Source: Bacillota bacterium
Lineage (GTDB): Bacteria; Bacillota; Clostridia; Lachnospirales; Lachnospiraceae
Direction of reading: 5' to 3'
DNA: 64,000 nt
Assembly (NCBI GenBank): GCA_023423335.1
Contig: JAFAFU010000030.1
Coordinates: 62,001-126,000, forward strand
Shown: piece after piece, positions 26,549 to 35,062 of the stretch
Position numbering within the stretch: position 1 is the stretch's first letter
How the letters are laid out: the number at the start of each line of letters is the position of its first letter
Translations under genes and position numbers: made by a program
Notes under the pieces: model-generated
What the model was told of the DNA's origin: nothing
The model's input: the letters and a program-made list of their open reading frames with translations, nothing else
Database searches by the model: none

Positions 26549-26587
26549 ATAAAGTAATGATACTCGAAGGGCTCTTGACACCTGAAT
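26526..26587 (+). repeat. 62-bp module, copy B, with a -35-like TTGACA
   Basis: Gapless relative of 5873-5934 (opposite strand), 49 of 62 positions equal. TTGACA at 26575-26580 is followed by A/T-rich sequence with TATAAA-like words but at poor spacing (15 nt). It probably supplies or controls the promoter of the gene at 26713. Confidence 0.7.
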
Positions 26588-26712
26588 CAATTTAATATAA
26601 ATATAAAATTTTTTACTGGTATTTTCCATAAATGTGTGATATAAAATCAGTAATATAACCTTGGGTATCGATTAGTTACTGTCAATTTGTCTGTAAGAGG
26701 TGGAGGAAAATT

Positions 26713-27177
26713 ATGATAAGCAGTAAATGTGATGAAGCGATAAAGTGCTTTAATGCGGGGTTTAATTGTTCCCAGGCAGTTCTTTCAACCTATTGTGAGC
26801 GGCTGGGGCTGTCTAAGGAAACCGCCCTGAAAATTGCCTGCCCCTTCGGCGGCGGTATGGCCAGGACGGGCGAAACCTGCGGTGCCGTAACCGGAGCCTA
26901 TATGCTGATCGGACTGAAGGAGGGTAAATATCTTCCCGAGGACGGCGGGGCAAAGGAGAATACATATCGGCTTGTGCATGAGTTCAACGACAGGTTTAAG
27001 GAGATCTATGGCTCCCTCCTGTGCAAGGATATTCTGAGCTGCGACATCAGTACGGAGAAAGGCATGAAATTTGCGGAAGAGCATAATTTATACAAAACAC
27101 TGTGTCCCGGTTTTATCCGGGATGCCTCAATCATTATAGAAGATTTGCTGGAGCTGAACCCGGCAGAGAATGAATAA
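26713..27177 (+). CDS. C-GCAxxG-C-C family redox-type protein
   Basis: A 154-residue cytosolic protein of the small Cys-rich family named for its motif. Conserved residues are seen as FNCSQAV, CPFGGGMARTGETCGAVTGAYMLIGL (the C-GCAxxG-like core, here TCGAVTG), then single cysteines in LLCKDILSC and TLCPGFIRDA. Members are widespread in anaerobes and are suspected to bind metal or act in redox reactions; no substrate is known. The start is at an ATG behind GGTGGAGG. It has its own upstream region (62-bp module) and its own terminator, so it is monocistronic. Confidence 0.85.
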   Translation: MISSKCDEAIKCFNAGFNCSQAVLSTYCERLGLSKETALKIACPFGGGMARTGETCGAVTGAYMLIGLKEGKYLPEDGGAKENTYRLVHEFNDRFKEIYGSLLCKDILSCDISTEKGMKFAEEHNLYKTLCPGFIRDASIIIEDLLELNPAENE

Positions 27178-27193
27178 TTGTCATTCCGGGCAG

Positions 27194-27245
27194 AAAAAAC
27201 CGTATCCTTACTTAACCGCAGGGTTTCGTAAGGATACGGTTTTTC
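27194..27245. terminator. Bidirectional terminator
   Basis: AAAACCGTATCCTTAC and its complement form a 16-bp stem flanked by A-run and T-run, between the convergent Cys-rich gene and the xylanase gene. Confidence 0.88.
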
Positions 27246-27270
27246 TATATTATGATTCCCTATGCCTTTA

Positions 27271-29505
27271 TTACTGTACAACCTCCAGTATCTTGTAGAA
27301 AGCAGGCTTTGGCATTGTATCACCATCAAAAAGCAGCGGATAGCTGGTCACCTTATGCAGCGAGGTCAGCCATGTATTGCTGTCCCGGATTCCCCAGATG
27401 GTAACATTCGTAATATTGGCCTTTCCCTGCTGCTTCAACCGGACAAGTATCTCGAATATCCCCGCATAGCGGTTTGCCTGCTGCTCAAAGGCTGCGGCTG
27501 TATTCTGTGTGTTATGCATATCCAGCTCTGTAATATTAATCTCCAGATCAAGTTCAGCAAATTTTAATATTGCTGCCTCATAGCTGCCTAAGGAGGGGTA
27601 TGTCATAGTAACATGGGACTGCATACCGATACCGTCAATCAAGCCCTTTGCCTTAAGCTTCGTGGCCAATTTGTAGATTGCATCGGTTCTTGCTGTTATA
27701 TACGTATTGTAATCATTATAGAAAAGCTTCGAATCGTCATAGGAATATTTCCTTGCATATTCAAATGCCTTTTCTACGAAGTCCTCTCCGGCGATCTGAT
27801 ACCAGAGACTGTCCGTAGTCCGGTAACCGTTCTTCTGGTTGTGATTTGGTTCGATTGCTTCGTTTACGACATCCCAGGCATAGATAACATCGGGGTATTT
27901 ACTGGTGCATTCCATGACCTGCCGGATATAATTCTCAAGCCTCTTCAGCAGAACCTCCTTACTGACCAGCTTGGCAGAGGCATCTCTGGAGTAATTCTCG
28001 GTGAAGAACCAGCGGGGCGTCTGGTTATGCCACACCAGAGTATGAAATCTCACCTTCATACCATTGTCTTTCGCATATTGAAGGAAACCCTCCAGCTTAT
28101 CCGTCTTAATCGCCGGGCTTAGATTGTATTTATTCGGATCCGCACTGCTCGTATTATAGTCCAGCAGGGCATCCGGCTTCATCGCATTTCCCATGGTGAA
28201 GGTACTGAACTGCTTTAAAGTCAAGGTTTTAGTGGGATCTGTATAAAGCTGGCTCTCGTCCACCGCTATGCCGAAATCAAAATATTCCTTATAGGCTTCT
28301 GCCAGGCTTGGCAGACTATTTATCAGGTCCGTATTATATACAACATCAGAAATCTCCAGGTCATCCAGATAGAGATCCGCCGTTGCCGATGCGGAGGCTT
28401 CAAAATAAAGCTTAATGCTGGTCGTATCAGGTAATATTGAAAGAGTGGTGCTGAGCTTCGTCCAGGTATTTTTGACCGCAACCACGGATCCGATATTAAC
28501 ATAATTACCCCCGTTTCTGTCGATCGTACACTGGATCTTAAGCGAAGGCTCCGTTCCCTGGTATTTCACCCAGGCTGTCACCTGATAAGTCTTCTCTGTC
28601 TGCAAGACACCGGTAAGGTCGACGGAAGGTCCATGCCAGGTACTGGTCCGGTTGCTGGTAAGCAAGCTGTAGCTCCCGGAATGTGCCGCCTGGTTTGTCA
28701 CTGCCACGGTCTCTCCTCCTCTTTTGCCAAAGCCGGCATTGCCATCCTCAAAGCCGGTGGCGAATACCGGAGTATATATAATATTATCTGATGCCGCCGG
28801 TGTCGGTGTTGGCACAGCCGTAGGCTTTGGCGTTGGCGCAGCCGTGGGCTTTGGTGTTGGCACAGCCGTGGGCTTTGGCGTTGGCACAGCCGTGGGCTTT
28901 GGAGTCGGAGTCGGAGGCAAATTGATTGTAAGCTGTATTTTATCCGATTTCCCGCTGATCGTATCCTTCACGGTTATGGTAACGGTGCCCGCTGCCTTAG
29001 CCGTCAGCTTGCCGGAGGTCTTTCCGATGGAGGCTACCGACGCATCGGAGGAGGTCCATGCCAGGGAAACCTTCTTTAGTCCATAGGTCTTAGCAGCCAT
29101 TGTATAGGTTTTCCCCTTCTGATAGCCTGTGGAGCTGCCGGTGATATTCACATAGGGGTCCTTCACAGTAACGGTTATTGCTCCCGAATAAGTCTTCTTA
29201 TTCTGCTTGATGCTGTAAGAAATCTTAGCAGTCCCCTTTTTTACCGGTCGTATCTCACCCTTACCGGTAACTGTAGCGACTGCTTTATTACTGGTTTTAT
29301 AAGTGATGGCTGCCTCTTTGGCAAGATTCTTAAACTCAATCGTGTAGGTCGAATAGCCGGTATACAGGGTTTTCTTTGATACGGTTGCTGCCGGTGCAGC
29401 CGATGCGGCTTCGGCTGCCGGAAATTTTATAATACAGCAGCCAAGCAATAAACCCGCCAGTAATACAATAGTGCGGAATGAAACGTGATTCTTACATTTT
29501 CTCAT
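27271..29505 (-). CDS. Secreted GH10 endo-1,4-beta-xylanase, multidomain
   Basis: A 744-residue extracellular xylanase. Order: signal peptide (1-35, hydrophobic then AAEAASA), two bacterial Ig-like domains (about 40-115 and 118-196, WTSSDASVASIGKTSGKLTAKAAGTVTITV), and a Pro/Thr linker with PTPKPTAV-type repeats (197-237). A CBM4/9/22-like carbohydrate-binding domain (245-390, FATGFEDGNAGF...LYLDDLEIS) precedes the GH10 catalytic domain (395-744). The acid/base Glu is in DVVNEAI (about 549) and the nucleophile Glu in ITELDM (about 660); RFHTLVWHNQTP is also a family motif. Start at 29505 uses the ATGGAGG site that closes a structured leader. It lies 132 bp after an ABC exporter operon and may have its own promoter. 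Confidence 0.95.
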   Translation of the reverse strand: MRKCKNHVSFRTIVLLAGLLLGCCIIKFPAAEAASAAPAATVSKKTLYTGYSTYTIEFKNLAKEAAITYKTSNKAVATVTGKGEIRPVKKGTAKISYSIKQNKKTYSGAITVTVKDPYVNITGSSTGYQKGKTYTMAAKTYGLKKVSLAWTSSDASVASIGKTSGKLTAKAAGTVTITVKDTISGKSDKIQLTINLPPTPTPKPTAVPTPKPTAVPTPKPTAAPTPKPTAVPTPTPAASDNIIYTPVFATGFEDGNAGFGKRGGETVAVTNQAAHSGSYSLLTSNRTSTWHGPSVDLTGVLQTEKTYQVTAWVKYQGTEPSLKIQCTIDRNGGNYVNIGSVVAVKNTWTKLSTTLSILPDTTSIKLYFEASASATADLYLDDLEISDVVYNTDLINSLPSLAEAYKEYFDFGIAVDESQLYTDPTKTLTLKQFSTFTMGNAMKPDALLDYNTSSADPNKYNLSPAIKTDKLEGFLQYAKDNGMKVRFHTLVWHNQTPRWFFTENYSRDASAKLVSKEVLLKRLENYIRQVMECTSKYPDVIYAWDVVNEAIEPNHNQKNGYRTTDSLWYQIAGEDFVEKAFEYARKYSYDDSKLFYNDYNTYITARTDAIYKLATKLKAKGLIDGIGMQSHVTMTYPSLGSYEAAILKFAELDLEINITELDMHNTQNTAAAFEQQANRYAGIFEILVRLKQQGKANITNVTIWGIRDSNTWLTSLHKVTSYPLLFDGDTMPKPAFYKILEVVQ

Positions 29506-29510
29506 AATTA

Positions 29511-29600
29511 CCTCCATTACGGCGCTTTACGCCATTGCAAAATCTGATGAAAGAAGCCGCCTTGCGGGTTCTTTCCGAGTGAAAATGATTTTTCTTTTGT
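29511..29600 (-). promoter_or_regulatory. Two-hairpin leader of the xylanase mRNA (family 1, copy 1)
   Basis: On the minus strand this is GAAAGAAcCCGC-AAG-GCGGcTTCTTTC, an AT-rich linker, then ATGGCGT-AAA-GCGCCGT, then TAATGGAGG as ribosome site. Over 74 positions it differs from the leader of the transglycosylase gene (43260-43350) at only 5. Two of these keep base pairing as G-U wobbles, one is in a loop and two are in the linker. The pattern implies a selected RNA structure. Confidence 0.75.
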
Positions 29601-29636
29601 CATAACAGATCGTTGCTGTTTCACCGGGAAGCTTCC

Positions 29637-31436
29637 CTATTCAAACTGGGAGTTGTACAGCTTATAGTAGAAGCCCTTCTTCTCCATCAATTCTCCATGG
29701 GTTCCTTGCTCCACTACATTGCCCTGATCAACGACCAGAATATTATCCGCTCCCTGGATTGTGGAGAGACGGTGAGCGATGACAAAGCAGGTTTTCTGTT
29801 CCATCAGCTTACGCATCGCTTTCTGGATCTTTATCTCTGTTCTGGTGTCAACATTGGAGGTGGCTTCATCCAGAATCAGCATTTTAGCCTCCAGAAGCAT
29901 TGCCCTGGCAATTGTCAGCAGCTGCTTCTGCCCTTTTGATATATTCATACCGTCTTCATTTACGATGGTATCATATCCCTTCGGTAATCGTTTAATATAG
30001 GAATGCATTCCGGCCATCTTCGCTGCCGCTGCCACTTCCTCCAACGTTGCATTCTCCTTGCCATATGCAATATTTTCAAAAATAGTACCTGCAAAGAGCC
30101 AGGTATCCTGCAGTACCATGGCAAAGGCCTTTCGCAGACTCTTTCGGGTCAGGTCCCTTGTTTCGATACCATCAACAAGGATATCTCCTTCCCAGACATC
30201 ATAAAATCTCATCAGAAGATTAATGATGGTAGTCTTCCCGGCACCGGTCGGGCCGACGATTGCCGTCAGGCTTCCGGGCTTCGCATGGATAAACAAGTTC
30301 CTGATAATGATTTTCTCAGGAAGGTATCCAAAGAATACTCCCTTAAGCTCCACATCTCCCTGTATCAGGGTCAGCTCTCTCGCATCCTCCTTATCCGGAA
30401 CCTCCGGTTTCTCATCAATCAGCTTAAATACCCGCTCTGCAGCAGCCATTGCCGACTGCAGCTCGCTGATGATATTGGCCACTTCATTGATCGGTCCGGA
30501 GAATTTACGGCTGTACTGGACAAAGGAGGAAATATTGCCCAGAGACATATAATTACGCAGATAAAGGATTGCACCGAATACCGTGATCAGGGAAAGAGAT
30601 AAATTATTGATAAAGTTAACCGTCGGTCCGGTCATACTTCCATAATATTCCGCATTATAGTAAGCATCCACGGTCTCCGTATTGATCCGGTCAAACCGGC
30701 TTATAATTGCATCCTCCGCGGCATATGCCTTAATCGTTTTCTGCCCGGATACCATCTCCTCCACGAAGCCGTTCAGTTCTCCCAGCTTGGCGGAGCGCTT
30801 ACGAAACAATGGCCGTACCTTCTTTGCCATATAACGGGTATAAAGCAGGGATAGCGGAATTGTCACCAGCATTACCAGAACCAGCAGCGGCGATATAATT
30901 ATCATCATAATCAGCGAACCGACCACCGTTATCACACTGGCACAAACCTGTACCACATCCGTGGAAAGAGAGGTATTGATGGTATCGATATCGTAGGAAA
31001 TCCTGCTGATGATATCCCCCGCCTGATTCCGGTCAAAATAACCGATCGGCAGCTCCACCAGCTTTACAAATACATCCTCCCTCATTTTCCGGACAATCTT
31101 CTGGCTCAGACGGATCATCAGGAGAGATAGCAGATAGGACAGGATCGAAGATATTATGTAGAAGATAATCATCCAGCCCGCATAATAAAATACGGTTTTA
31201 AAAACAACCAGTCCTTTGCCCGGCTGTATCGCATCAATGGCATAACCAGACAGCATCGGTCCGATCAGGGCCAGCAGATTGCTTCCTACGGTGAGAAGGA
31301 TAGCAAACGCTAATAGCCATTTGTATTGAAGAACATAAGATCCAAGCCTCTTTAATACATATTTGGCATCCTTCGGTTTATCCGTCTTTTCGCTTATTTT
31401 CATTTTTCCGGCAGTCTGTTGCGGATTCACAGCCAT
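29637..31436 (-). CDS. Heterodimeric ABC exporter subunit, second gene
   Basis: A 599-residue fused exporter half-transporter: a cytoplasmic N-terminal tail, six membrane segments (about 40-330), then the nucleotide-binding domain. Walker A is GPTGAGKTT and Walker B MLILDEATSNVD has the catalytic Glu. The ABC signature is changed from LSGGQ to ISKGQ. It follows its partner by 47 bp with an AAGGAGG site. Together they match TM287/288, LmrCD and BmrCD-type pairs, which export drugs or lipids/peptides; the substrate here is unknown. Confidence 0.9.
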   Translation of the reverse strand: MAVNPQQTAGKMKISEKTDKPKDAKYVLKRLGSYVLQYKWLLAFAILLTVGSNLLALIGPMLSGYAIDAIQPGKGLVVFKTVFYYAGWMIIFYIISSILSYLLSLLMIRLSQKIVRKMREDVFVKLVELPIGYFDRNQAGDIISRISYDIDTINTSLSTDVVQVCASVITVVGSLIMMIIISPLLVLVMLVTIPLSLLYTRYMAKKVRPLFRKRSAKLGELNGFVEEMVSGQKTIKAYAAEDAIISRFDRINTETVDAYYNAEYYGSMTGPTVNFINNLSLSLITVFGAILYLRNYMSLGNISSFVQYSRKFSGPINEVANIISELQSAMAAAERVFKLIDEKPEVPDKEDARELTLIQGDVELKGVFFGYLPEKIIIRNLFIHAKPGSLTAIVGPTGAGKTTIINLLMRFYDVWEGDILVDGIETRDLTRKSLRKAFAMVLQDTWLFAGTIFENIAYGKENATLEEVAAAAKMAGMHSYIKRLPKGYDTIVNEDGMNISKGQKQLLTIARAMLLEAKMLILDEATSNVDTRTEIKIQKAMRKLMEQKTCFVIAHRLSTIQGADNILVVDQGNVVEQGTHGELMEKKGFYYKLYNSQFE

Positions 31437-31483
31437 AGGTTACCTCCTTATACTGATAAAAGCTCCGGCAAAGCCATGATATT

Positions 31484-33184
31484 TTATGATGACATCTGTG
31501 ATTGATAAATCTCCCGGTAAACCTCACAGGATTGTAAAAGCTCCTCATGAGTACCATATCCGGCCATCTGCCCTTCTTCGATAACCAGGATATGGTTTAA
31601 CTTCATAACCGAGCTGATTCTCTGGGCGATTATGATGCTTGTCGTATCCTGATAATGCTCCCGTATCGCCTTTCTAAGCTGTGAATCAGTTTTGTAGTCC
31701 AGGGCGCTGGAGGAATCATCTAAGATCAGAATCTCCGGTTCTCCCGCCAAAGCCCGGGAGATTAAAAGCCTTTGCTTTTGTCCTCCGCTCAGATTACTTC
31801 CCTTAATGGAGAGTTTGAAATCCAGCTCCTCAGAAAGCTCTGAGATGAACTTAAAGGCTTGTGCATCTTCGGCGGCGCTCCGTACCCGTTCCTGGGACAG
31901 ATCCCTGCCAAAGCTGATATTCTCGTACACACGGTCTGCAAACAATACATCATTTTGGAATACGACGCCAAATCGTCTCCGAAGCTCCTGCTTATCCATA
32001 CTTTTAATATTACAGCCGTCAATCAGTATTTTTCCCTCCGTGACATCATAAAACCGCATCAGCAGGTTGACCAGAGTTGTTTTCCCGGAACCGGTGGAGC
32101 CGATGATCCCAAGACTTTCTCCCTTCTTAATCCCGAAGCTGATATCTGTGATACAGGGTTCTGTCGTATAAGAAAAGCTGACCTTCTGAAATTCCACATG
32201 ATAATCCGCGGACTGTTGCTCCGCCGGTTCTACCTTAAGATCCTCCTCCGCATCAAGCACCTCCAGGATACGGGCGGCGGATGCGCTTGCCTTGGAATAG
32301 ATGACAAATATTCTTGTGATTGCCATAACCGCATGCAGCATAATCATAAAATAAGACAGGAAAGCCACTATCTTGCCTGGCTCGGATGCCCCGCTGTTGA
32401 CCCGGTAAGCACCTACGATCACTACAAGGGTAAGCCCCGTATTCAGCAGCAGGTTCATGATCGGGTTGGTGATTGCCATGACGGTACCGGCTTTCATCTC
32501 CTTGATAACCACTTCATCATTCACTTCGGCGAACCGGTTCTTCTCAAACTGGGTTTTTGATAAGGCTTTAATTACGCGGATTCCGGCGATATTCTCCCTG
32601 ACCACCCGTATCATTTTATCTACGGATATCTGCAGATGCGTATAAAGGGGAATTCCTTTTTTAGATACCAGAAAAACTACGAAGGCCAGGAAGGGAAGAA
32701 CTCCGACCAGCACCAGGGTAAGAACCGGTTCCAGGGTGCTGGTTATGACAATGCCCCCGATCAGGATGATGGGTGCGCGCACTCCGATCCTCTGCATCAT
32801 ACCGATCATGTTATGTATATTGTAAGTGTCCGAGGTCATTCTGGATTCCAAAGAGGGGATTGTGAAATGATCCAGCTGGCTTCCTGAAAGTCTTAGAATT
32901 TTATAGAACAGATCATGGCGAAGACTCCTGATGGTATTTCTGGCAACCCTGGCTGCCATCCGGTTGGCAAGGATGTTAAAGGTTCTCGCACCGACCGATA
33001 AGACAATCATCACAACACCCCACCAAAGTATCAGGGATACCTTACCGACCGGAATGATGTCATCTATGATAAAGGCCAGGACCCAGGGAAGCCCCAGATC
33101 CATAAAGGTTCCTAAAACCTTAATCGTAAATCCGAGCAGCATTCGCAGCGTATATGGTTTTAAATATTGAAATACCTTCTTCAT
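31484..33184 (-). CDS. Heterodimeric ABC exporter subunit, first gene (degenerate Walker B)
   Basis: A 566-residue half-transporter with six membrane segments then an NBD. Walker A is GSTGSGKTT and the signature LSGGQ is canonical. Walker B is ILILDDSSSALD, with Asp in place of the catalytic Glu. This complements the changed signature of the partner gene, the hallmark of exporters with one non-hydrolysing ATP site. Start at 33184 follows AGAGGTAGGG; in-frame ATGs upstream (33229) lack good sites. Confidence 0.9.
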   Translation of the reverse strand: MKKVFQYLKPYTLRMLLGFTIKVLGTFMDLGLPWVLAFIIDDIIPVGKVSLILWWGVVMIVLSVGARTFNILANRMAARVARNTIRSLRHDLFYKILRLSGSQLDHFTIPSLESRMTSDTYNIHNMIGMMQRIGVRAPIILIGGIVITSTLEPVLTLVLVGVLPFLAFVVFLVSKKGIPLYTHLQISVDKMIRVVRENIAGIRVIKALSKTQFEKNRFAEVNDEVVIKEMKAGTVMAITNPIMNLLLNTGLTLVVIVGAYRVNSGASEPGKIVAFLSYFMIMLHAVMAITRIFVIYSKASASAARILEVLDAEEDLKVEPAEQQSADYHVEFQKVSFSYTTEPCITDISFGIKKGESLGIIGSTGSGKTTLVNLLMRFYDVTEGKILIDGCNIKSMDKQELRRRFGVVFQNDVLFADRVYENISFGRDLSQERVRSAAEDAQAFKFISELSEELDFKLSIKGSNLSGGQKQRLLISRALAGEPEILILDDSSSALDYKTDSQLRKAIREHYQDTTSIIIAQRISSVMKLNHILVIEEGQMAGYGTHEELLQSCEVYREIYQSQMSS

Positions 33185-33265
33185 GTCCCTACCTCTTATG
33201 TTTCTATTCGGTGATGTGAGTTCGGTCATATTCCCAAAGTCATCCACAGTGGACCAAACATATAT

Positions 33266-33295
33266 ATTTTAGCACCCATTTCCATTCATAGTCAA
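33266..33295 (-). promoter_or_regulatory. Promoter of the ABC exporter operon
   Basis: Minus-strand TTGACT, 18-nt spacer, TAAAAT, located 5 bp from a perfect palindrome at 33301-33325. Confidence 0.65.
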
Positions 33296-33300
33296 GAATA

Positions 33301-33325
33301 GTGTGAATTAAAATATAATTCACAC
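33301..33325. promoter_or_regulatory. Perfect palindrome, candidate repressor or activator site
   Basis: GTGTGAATTA and TAATTCACAC (10-bp arms, 5-bp spacer) lie just upstream of the exporter's -35 box. The size suits a dimeric MarR/TetR/GntR-type regulator, commonly linked to this class of exporters. Related half-words (TTAGTGTGAA) recur at 33402-33411. Confidence 0.55.
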
Positions 33326-33409
33326 TTGAAAGTTTGCGCCTGCGTACTCAAAGCGTGCAAACACACTTGGCACAAACTAACACAAAGGAAAGTATATTTG
33401 GTTAGTGTG

Positions 33410-33439
33410 AAAAGGGTCCCAGCGATTCGTTTGGGACCC
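33410..33439 (-). terminator. Terminator after the hydrolase lipoprotein gene
   Basis: GGGTCCCA and TGGGACCC form the stem; the minus strand continues into CTTTTCAC. Confidence 0.8.
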
Positions 33440-33488
33440 TCAATCCATCCGTCATAATTTTAAGATAAAACCCAATATTCCGACGCCG

Positions 33489-34907
33489 CTAATTCCCGAG
33501 AATCCATTCCGCCATGTCATCAATCACCTGCCGGTCCACTGTACCGGGTACCTCATATTCCGCCATATTCACGGTTTCTGAGGAAGATGTCATGAACAGG
33601 TGGTTCAGATTATCATACAAATGGAAGGTTACATTATCCCGGTTTTTTAACAGCTCCTTCCAGGCAGGGAAATCCTTATCCGCATAAACCTGCCAATCCG
33701 CACCGCCCTGGGCAATGAACATTGGTACATCAAGGGTTTCTAAAATTTTCGGAATATCAATCTGGTTCAGGCTATACCAATAGGAGGCCGGCATACCGAA
33801 GTAGTCTCCCGTGGATTCCTCCGTAAGGAGCCTGATCTGCCCTGCCTGTTCCCTGGTTAATTCCATAATATCTTTTATCTGATCTTCGGTATATTCTCCG
33901 GAAATCCCGGTCAGAAGCTCCTGCTGGTCTATAATAATATCCTCCAGCCTTCTGGGACTCCCTGCCAGGCTGAGGATACCTGCAACCTCCTCATGATCAG
34001 CAGCAATTTTCGGTGCTAACATACCCCCCAGGCTGTGTCCCAGAACGTAGATCTTTTCGGTATCCACCTGCCCGCATTGGACTGCATACTGTATCGCCAG
34101 GGCTGCATCCTCCAGGGAATCCGTCTGAATTGTTATCGCTGATGCCAGCTCCGGATACTTTGCCAGCCGCTCACGATATCGGATGGTGGCTATCCCCTGC
34201 TCTGCCAGTCTATGGGCAATATCACGGAAGGGCTTATTGGCGCTGATGGTCTCATCCCAGTCATGGGTTCCCGAACCGTGAACCAGAATTACCACCGGTG
34301 GTTTGGTAACATTATTGGGAAGAGTAAGAATCCCATCCAGGGTATATTCCCCTTCTCCGGCCTTTATCGCCTGCTCCGTATAGAGATCCGTCGTCTCCAG
34401 CTTCATATCTATGGTGACATAATCCAGCCATAAGCCCGCCAGCTTATTATCCTTATTATAAGTTAAAGTAATTCGGAAACCGTTATTTTCGTATTTTAAT
34501 ATCACGATTACAACGGTGGCATCCTGCACCGTATTTTCCGTAATTTCATATAGCTCAAGATATTTTCCGAGTCCGGCTATCGTCCCTTCCCAGGCAGCCT
34601 TCAAGTCCGGTTCCGTCATCTGAGCTTTAATAGAAGCCTCCAGCAATTGATAGGTTCGGTTAAAGTCACCGGCTTCCATTTGCAAGACAAGCTCCTTGCT
34701 TAGCTCCTGCAGATTAACCTCACCGATCCCGTCCGTACCGGACTGCTGTCCGTCCGTTTGTTCCGCCGTTCCGCTCTCCTGCTCCTTGGAATTCTCTGCA
34801 TTGATATCCTGCTCCTGTCCTGCTTCCTTCGTATTATTCTTTCCTGCACAACCTGTTGCCGTTAACAGGAAGATAAACAGAAGTACCGATATTAAGCTTT
34901 GTTTCAT
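33489..34907 (-). CDS. Alpha/beta-hydrolase lipoprotein with DUF3887-like N-terminal domain
   Basis: A 472-residue surface lipoprotein. The signal peptide ends in TGC (lipidation site near residue 20), followed by a Glu/Gln/Ser-rich tether. An approximately 100-residue domain (LSKELVLQMEAGDFNRTYQLLEASIKAQM...) resembles DUF3887. The alpha/beta-hydrolase domain has nucleophile elbow GHSLGG, oxyanion region LVHGSGTHDWDE, and an acid/His set near GGADWQVYADKDF and NLNHLF. It is similar to secreted Firmicute esterase/hydrolase lipoproteins; substrate unknown. Start at 34907 rather than the GTG at 34916, because of the GGTGG site. Confidence 0.85.
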   Translation of the reverse strand: MKQSLISVLLFIFLLTATGCAGKNNTKEAGQEQDINAENSKEQESGTAEQTDGQQSGTDGIGEVNLQELSKELVLQMEAGDFNRTYQLLEASIKAQMTEPDLKAAWEGTIAGLGKYLELYEITENTVQDATVVIVILKYENNGFRITLTYNKDNKLAGLWLDYVTIDMKLETTDLYTEQAIKAGEGEYTLDGILTLPNNVTKPPVVILVHGSGTHDWDETISANKPFRDIAHRLAEQGIATIRYRERLAKYPELASAITIQTDSLEDAALAIQYAVQCGQVDTEKIYVLGHSLGGMLAPKIAADHEEVAGILSLAGSPRRLEDIIIDQQELLTGISGEYTEDQIKDIMELTREQAGQIRLLTEESTGDYFGMPASYWYSLNQIDIPKILETLDVPMFIAQGGADWQVYADKDFPAWKELLKNRDNVTFHLYDNLNHLFMTSSSETVNMAEYEVPGTVDRQVIDDMAEWILGN

Positions 34908-34969
34908 ACCTACCACCCATTCCCTTCTCTGTTATTGCTTCCTGTATAGAGAAAAACAATATCAATATA

Positions 34970-35047
34970 GATGTGAAATATTACCACCATTATAAATCAT
35001 TTCCCTGTTCCAATCAAGGGACAAAGTACCCGGTAATATTTCACATC
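34970..35047. repeat. 78-bp element with 16-bp perfect inverted ends
   Basis: GATGTGAAATATTACC (34970-34985) is exactly inverted at 35032-35047. A smaller TCCCT/AGGGA pair lies inside. It sits between the activase stop and the hydrolase start, and no T-run follows, so it is not an ordinary terminator. Confidence 0.7.
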
Positions 35048-35062
35048 CAAATTCAAAAGCAT

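Noticed and set aside
28724..29086. Plus-strand frame with Gly/Val repeats
   Set aside because: It is the complement of the Pro/Thr linker codons in the xylanase.
29511..29600. Could the two-hairpin leaders be c-di-GMP-I riboswitches?
   Set aside because: A GCAAAGC tip is shared with that class, but the other conserved core blocks and the three-way fold are absent.
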